NCBI GenBank assembly: GCA_004551865.1
Contig: SFPR01000002.1
Coordinates: forward strand, 1-64,000
From: Bacteroidales bacterium
GTDB lineage: Bacteria > Bacteroidota > Bacteroidia > Bacteroidales > P3
Length of the DNA stretch: 64,000 nucleotides
Direction: 5' to 3'
Shown: positions 60,834 through 64,000 of the stretch, piece after piece
Numbering within the stretch: the first letter of the stretch is position 1
Layout: every line of letters starts with the position of its first letter
Position numbers and translations under genes: made by a program
The notes under the pieces: generated by a model
Seen by the model: the letters and a program-made list of their open reading frames with translations, nothing else
What the model was told of the DNA's origin: nothing
The model's database searches: none

Positions 60834-60873
60834 AAAATAGGCAGTCCTATGACGTCATAGGACTGCCTATTTT
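60834..60873. repeat. Perfect 40-bp palindrome
   Basis: Every base from 60834 to 60873 pairs with its mirror; the centre is TGACGTCA and the arms contain TAGGCAGTCC. The ends are A4/T4, so an RNA hairpin would have a T tract on either strand. It resembles a bidirectional terminator, but the rnf operon already has one 200 bp before it, and no converging gene is seen. The remaining stretch to 60992 shows nothing else. Confidence 0.85.
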
Positions 60874-60992
60874 TCTGAGCAATTTTATATAGAAGGTGCA
60901 AAAGCGTCCCTCCAAAACAGACTTTGAAAACCTCTACTTGGCGTTTTATCCGACAAATTTCACGCTTAACCGAACAAAAACGCCGAAAATCT

Positions 60993-61023
60993 ATTGCAAA
61001 ATCGAAAAACATTTGTAACTTTG
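60993..61023 (+). promoter_or_regulatory. Promoter of the T9SS protein gene
   Basis: ATTG at 60993-60996 and TAACTTTG at 61016-61023 are 19 bp apart. The ATG at 61197 implies a leader of about 165 bases. The leader contains a short open frame, ATG at 61049 to a stop near 61102 (17 codons, MKTNYIFLLCKNNFERR). Confidence 0.6.
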
Positions 61024-61196
61024 CTGCGAGAATTTTATTTTTTCGGCAATGAAAACAAATTATATCTTTTTGCTCTGTAAGAATAACTTTGAAAGGCGAT
61101 GATGTTCGTCTTGGTTTCCTTGTTGCGAACATCGGTAAAATAAGCTCAAACAAGGAAATACAGACAAAGTTATTAAATTTAGAAAGACTAAAAGAG

Positions 61197-62333
61197 ATGA
61201 AAAGACAAACATTTTTCAAAGCAATGCTCGCTTTGAGCATAATTTTTGCAAGTTTTACGGCAAAAGCACAGTTGGATACGGCATGGTATCAAGACACTCA
61301 CAGCAGTCAGTACATTTTTCCGCCCTTATTGGACAGCAATTACAGATATGAGGCAGACAATCTGATGAATAATCTCTGTTTAAGCGGTGTAAATACTAAT
61401 ACAGTTGCGGTTGATAATGGCGATCAAGGTTTGGGAAATATCAGACGCTTTGCTCAACGATATGAAGTAAGAGATAGTCTCAAAATAATGGGTGTTTCAT
61501 TGTTTGTTGTAGGAAGTCCATCGCTTGGTCACATGGATTGCGATACCGTAACAGTAGGGATTTGGGACGAAACCCTGTCGAATGAATTGTACTCAAAAAC
61601 GTTTGTATCGGGAGGAATTACACCATATGCAAACGGATTTAGGTTTGTAGAATACCTTTTTGATGATACCATTACATTGTATGGTGATTATCATGTTTCT
61701 ATATCGTATAACGACCCTTGTCCGTTCTATGATTTGGGTCTTGAAACTGCATTTACATGGCTTTTTATGAAAGCATACCTTACAGTCGGCTTCGGGGGTA
61801 CAAACGATGAAACCTATTGTCCTCCTGCAGGTTGCGGAACGAAATATCCTTTGTATGTTTCCTATTGTAACGGAGAGAGAATGTCAGATTGGGTTCGAGC
61901 AGTTGACATAAATAATTGGTTTGCTGAATGGTCTTCATACCCACACCATGCCACATATATTCGTTCTCCTTTAGCAAATTGCGACACCATGGTTTATGCT
62001 CCTGCAGCTATCTGTCCGATAAGAGCGTTGGAAGATACCGTTTCGCAAGATACGGTTTCGCAAGACACGACTTCGAGCAGCGTTTTGTCGGTTGAGCTTT
62101 TGGAAAAGGCGGTAAGGCTTTATCCAAATCCTGCAAATGAGGTATTGAACGTTGCTTGTGATTATGATATTGAGAGCATTGCAGTTTTCGATGTGCTAAA
62201 TCGCTTGGTCGAAGAGCGAAAAGTAAACTCCAAAACACTACAACTGTCTCTTGCAAACTACGCTCAAGGAACGTATTTCATAACAATAACCACTCCGAAA
62301 GGCAAGCTGAACAAAAAGTTCGTTGTTCAATAA
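61197..62333 (+). CDS. Secreted protein with T9SS type A sorting domain
   Basis: The 378-residue protein has a signal peptide (AMLALSIIFASFTAKAQ). An unrecognised beta-rich domain follows (IMGVSLFVVGSPSLGHMDCDTVTVGIWDE, TLYGDYHVSISYNDPCPFYDLG). A small tandem repeat EDTVSQDTVSQDTTSSS leads into the T9SS sorting domain: AVRLYPNPANEVLNVACDYDIESIAVFDVLNRLVEE, then YAQGTYFITITTPKGKLNKKFVVQ. Its start is set at the signal peptide Met; the frame is open from 61089. Function is unknown. Confidence 0.83.
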   Translation: MKRQTFFKAMLALSIIFASFTAKAQLDTAWYQDTHSSQYIFPPLLDSNYRYEADNLMNNLCLSGVNTNTVAVDNGDQGLGNIRRFAQRYEVRDSLKIMGVSLFVVGSPSLGHMDCDTVTVGIWDETLSNELYSKTFVSGGITPYANGFRFVEYLFDDTITLYGDYHVSISYNDPCPFYDLGLETAFTWLFMKAYLTVGFGGTNDETYCPPAGCGTKYPLYVSYCNGERMSDWVRAVDINNWFAEWSSYPHHATYIRSPLANCDTMVYAPAAICPIRALEDTVSQDTVSQDTTSSSVLSVELLEKAVRLYPNPANEVLNVACDYDIESIAVFDVLNRLVEERKVNSKTLQLSLANYAQGTYFITITTPKGKLNKKFVVQ

Positions 62334-62382
62334 AGTCAAGTCGAACTTCGACAAAAGGAATTGAATAAGAGAATATTAAAAG

Positions 62383-62419
62383 CGGCGTTTTCATCAAACC
62401 AAAACGCCGTTTTGTTTTT
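62383..62419 (+). terminator. Terminator after the T9SS gene (CGCCGTTTT family)
   Basis: A 9-bp stem CGGCGTTTT/AAAACGCCG with a 9-base loop is followed by TTTTGTTTTT. It lies 50 bp after the stop codon. Confidence 0.75.
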
Positions 62420-62436
62420 CTGAAAACAGCAATTAT

Positions 62437-62549
62437 TTAACGCTTTTGCCCTTTCTGGGCGAATATTTTAATGAATTATCAACTCTGGGCAACGCTTACG
62501 CTCTGCCCCGAACTAATCTATTTTGGACTTTCAGCCCGAGAGTTGTGCA
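62437..62549 (-). repeat. Dispersed structured repeat, copy C (inverted)
   Basis: On the minus strand the sequence runs from CAACTCTCGGGCTGAAAG through TCGGGGCAGAGCGTAAGCGT to GGGCAAAAGCGTTAAATAA, matching copies A and B over most of about 113 bp. The middle part has diverged. As in copy A, a CGCCGTTTT-family terminator lies next to its GCGTT end. Confidence 0.7.
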
Positions 62550-62589
62550 AAAAGGCGTTTTGTCGGAATAAATCGGAGATTGGATTTTG

Positions 62590-62620
62590 ATTGTCGGTTT
62601 GGCTTTTCTTGTTACCTTTG
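62590..62620 (+). promoter_or_regulatory. Promoter of the FAD-dehydrogenase gene
   Basis: ATTG at 62590-62593 and TACCTTTG at 62613-62620 are 19 bp apart. The first ATG follows 3 bp after the element, implying a leaderless or nearly leaderless transcript. Confidence 0.55.
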
Positions 62621-62623
62621 CAA

Positions 62624-64000
62624 ATGGTTATGCAACACGATGTTTCTATAACAGATGAATTGAAAAGGCTGCAAGAAAGGCTTGCAGGCGAGTTGAGCTT
62701 TGATGCTCTTACATTGGTTTTGTACTCTACCGATGCGTCAGCTTACAGAGAGCGACCCTTGGCTGTGTTTTTCCCTTGTGAGGATTGCGAAAACGACATA
62801 AAAATTCTGCTTGACTTTTGCAGAAAGCACCAAACCTTTCTTATCCCTCGGGCTGCCGGCACTTCGCTTGCCGGTCAGGTTGTGGGAAAAGGGATTGTTG
62901 TCGATGTGAGTAGGCGAATGAACAAAATTTTGGAACTGAACAGCAAAGAAAGATGGGTAAGGGTTCAGCCGGGTGTGGTATTGGAGGAGCTAAACAACTA
63001 TCTCAAACCTTTCGGATTGTTTTTTGCTCCCGAAACGTCAACTGCCCCGAAACGTCAACTGCCAATCGTTGTTGTGTGGGAGGAATGGCGGGAAATAACT
63101 CCTGCGGATTGCATTCTCTGGTCTATGGTTCGGTGAGGGAGCATATTTTGGAAGCACGTGTTTTGCTTTCAAACGGAGAACAGACGGTGTTGAAGCAACT
63201 GAGCAAAGAGGAGTTTGAGGCAAAAACTAATATCGAAGGGCTTGAAGGGGAGATTTATCGCTTTGTGTCAGACATTCGCTCCGACATGGGTTTGAAAGAA
63301 AGAATTGAGCAGGCGTTTCCCGAAAAGTGTGTACCGAGACGAAACAATGGTTATGCTTTGGATTCTCTCTATGAGGGCGATGCTCCCAATCTTGCCAAGC
63401 TCTTTTGCGGAAGTGAAGGTACATTGGCTTTTGCAACCGAGCTGAAACTCAACCTTTTGCCTCTTCCTCCGAAAGAGAAAGCTGTATTGTGTGTTCATTT
63501 TGCCGACTTGTATGATAGTTTTGAGGGAAACCTCACCGCTTTGAGGCACAATCCTATGGCTGTTGAGCTTATGGACGACCATATTGTGGAGGCTGCATAT
63601 CGCAATCCTGCTCAAAAGCAAAACACTTTCTTCATTCAGGGCAGTCCTAAGGCGGTGTTGATTGTCGAATTTGCAGACAACTGTCGTGAAATGCTGCTCA
63701 AAAAGGTGCAAGAGTGCAAGGCAGACTTTGAAAGAGAGAAAAAAGCATACGCATATAGTATTGTGGAAGGTCACAAGGTTGCAAGGGTGTGGGCTTTGCG
63801 TAAGGCAGGCTTGGGGCTTTTGACAAACATTCCCGGAAACGACAAACCTGTTTCGGTGATTGAAGACACTGCCGTTGGAGTGGAGAAGTTACCAAATTAC
63901 ATGAGGGATTTCGAGAAGATTTTGGAGAAACACAATCTAAAATGTGTCTATCATGCTCACATTGCAACGGGAGAGCTTCATCTGAGACCTGTTCTCAACT
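62624..64000 (+). pseudogene. FAD-linked oxidase (GlcD/D-lactate dehydrogenase type), frameshifted and running off the window
   Basis: The N-terminal frame encodes a FAD_binding_4 domain (LVLYSTDASAYRERPLAVFFP, FLIPRAAGTSLAGQVVGKGIVVDVSRRMNKI, WVRVQPGVVLEELN) up to FAPETSTA. A tandem 17-bp duplication then shifts the frame, and translation stops at 63136. Removing one copy restores the frame: FAPETSTANRCCVGGMAGNNS and then SLVYGSVREHILEARVLLSNGEQ, FCGSEGTLAFATELKLNLLPLPPKEKA, HAHIATGELHLRP to the edge. Downstream code shows no other damage, so the event looks recent or reversible. Substrate (D-lactate, glycolate or another 2-hydroxyacid) is unknown. Confidence 0.85.
63029..63062 (+). repeat. 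Perfect 17-bp tandem duplication
   Basis: The 17-base unit CCCGAAACGTCAACTGC occurs twice in direct contact, at 63029-63045 and 63046-63062, inside the FAD-dehydrogenase gene. Seventeen is not a multiple of three, so the duplication breaks the frame. Confidence 0.95.

Overview
The window is chromosomal DNA from a member of the Bacteroidota, most likely order Bacteroidales. The evidence is the type IX secretion (T9SS) sorting domains and GldN-like proteins, a PF14121-type porin, a Bacteroidales-type EF-G2, an Rnf operon in BCDGE order, promoters of the Bacteroides form TAnnTTTG, and few clear Shine-Dalgarno sites. The genus cannot be named from this sequence alone.

Layout. 1-12.7 kb, minus strand: a compact division and cell-wall (dcw) cluster, mraZ-rsmH-ftsL-ftsI-murE-mraY-[murD remnant]-ftsW-murG-murC-ftsQ-ftsA. 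The murD position holds only a degenerate C-terminal domain. 12.8-15.4 kb, plus strand: the flavin transferase gene apbE and a RecD-like helicase. 15.4-20.5 kb: a T9SS beta-solenoid protein with a small sorting-tail protein, then a HigBA-type toxin-antitoxin pair lying between two copies of a composite repeat. 20.5-25 kb, minus strand: parC, lemA and a TPM-domain gene. 25-27.8 kb, plus strand: trxB and a porin. 28-37.6 kb, minus strand: an rRNA/tRNA methyltransferase, two GldN-like proteins, aroA carrying an in-frame intergenic-type repeat, a sigma-54 activator, an outer-membrane protein, ssb, parE and an orphan peptidase prodomain. 38-43.4 kb: a DMT transporter, miaB, a sirtuin, a DUF2520 protein and gltX. 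44-55 kb: a serpin-like lipoprotein, EF-G2, tatD, rpsT with tRNA-Glu, a ferredoxin, lipoproteins, an OmpA/TPR protein, a DUF58 protein and trxA. 55.6-60.6 kb, plus strand: rnfB-C-(secreted PsbP-like protein)-D-G-E with no rnfA. 61-64 kb: a T9SS protein and an FAD-dependent dehydrogenase broken by a 17-bp tandem duplication.

Functional links. The dcw genes make and polymerise the meso-DAP peptidoglycan precursor (MurE has the DNPR motif). ApbE would attach FMN to RnfG and RnfD, whose target threonines are visible. Topoisomerase IV subunits, SSB and the helicase serve replication and repair. Several envelope genes depend on T9SS.

The most unusual signal is intergenic. Five loci carry arrays of a 15-bp palindrome, GRTAAT-NNN-ATTAYC, with centres exactly 22 bp apart (linkers of two alternating types) or about 31-32 bp apart across A-tracts. 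Palindromic symmetry is kept even where the arms have changed. A second dispersed family (CGCCGTTTT/AAAACGGCG) supplies many terminators and has entered the aroA reading frame. A third family (about 115 bp) has three clear copies and one diverged copy.
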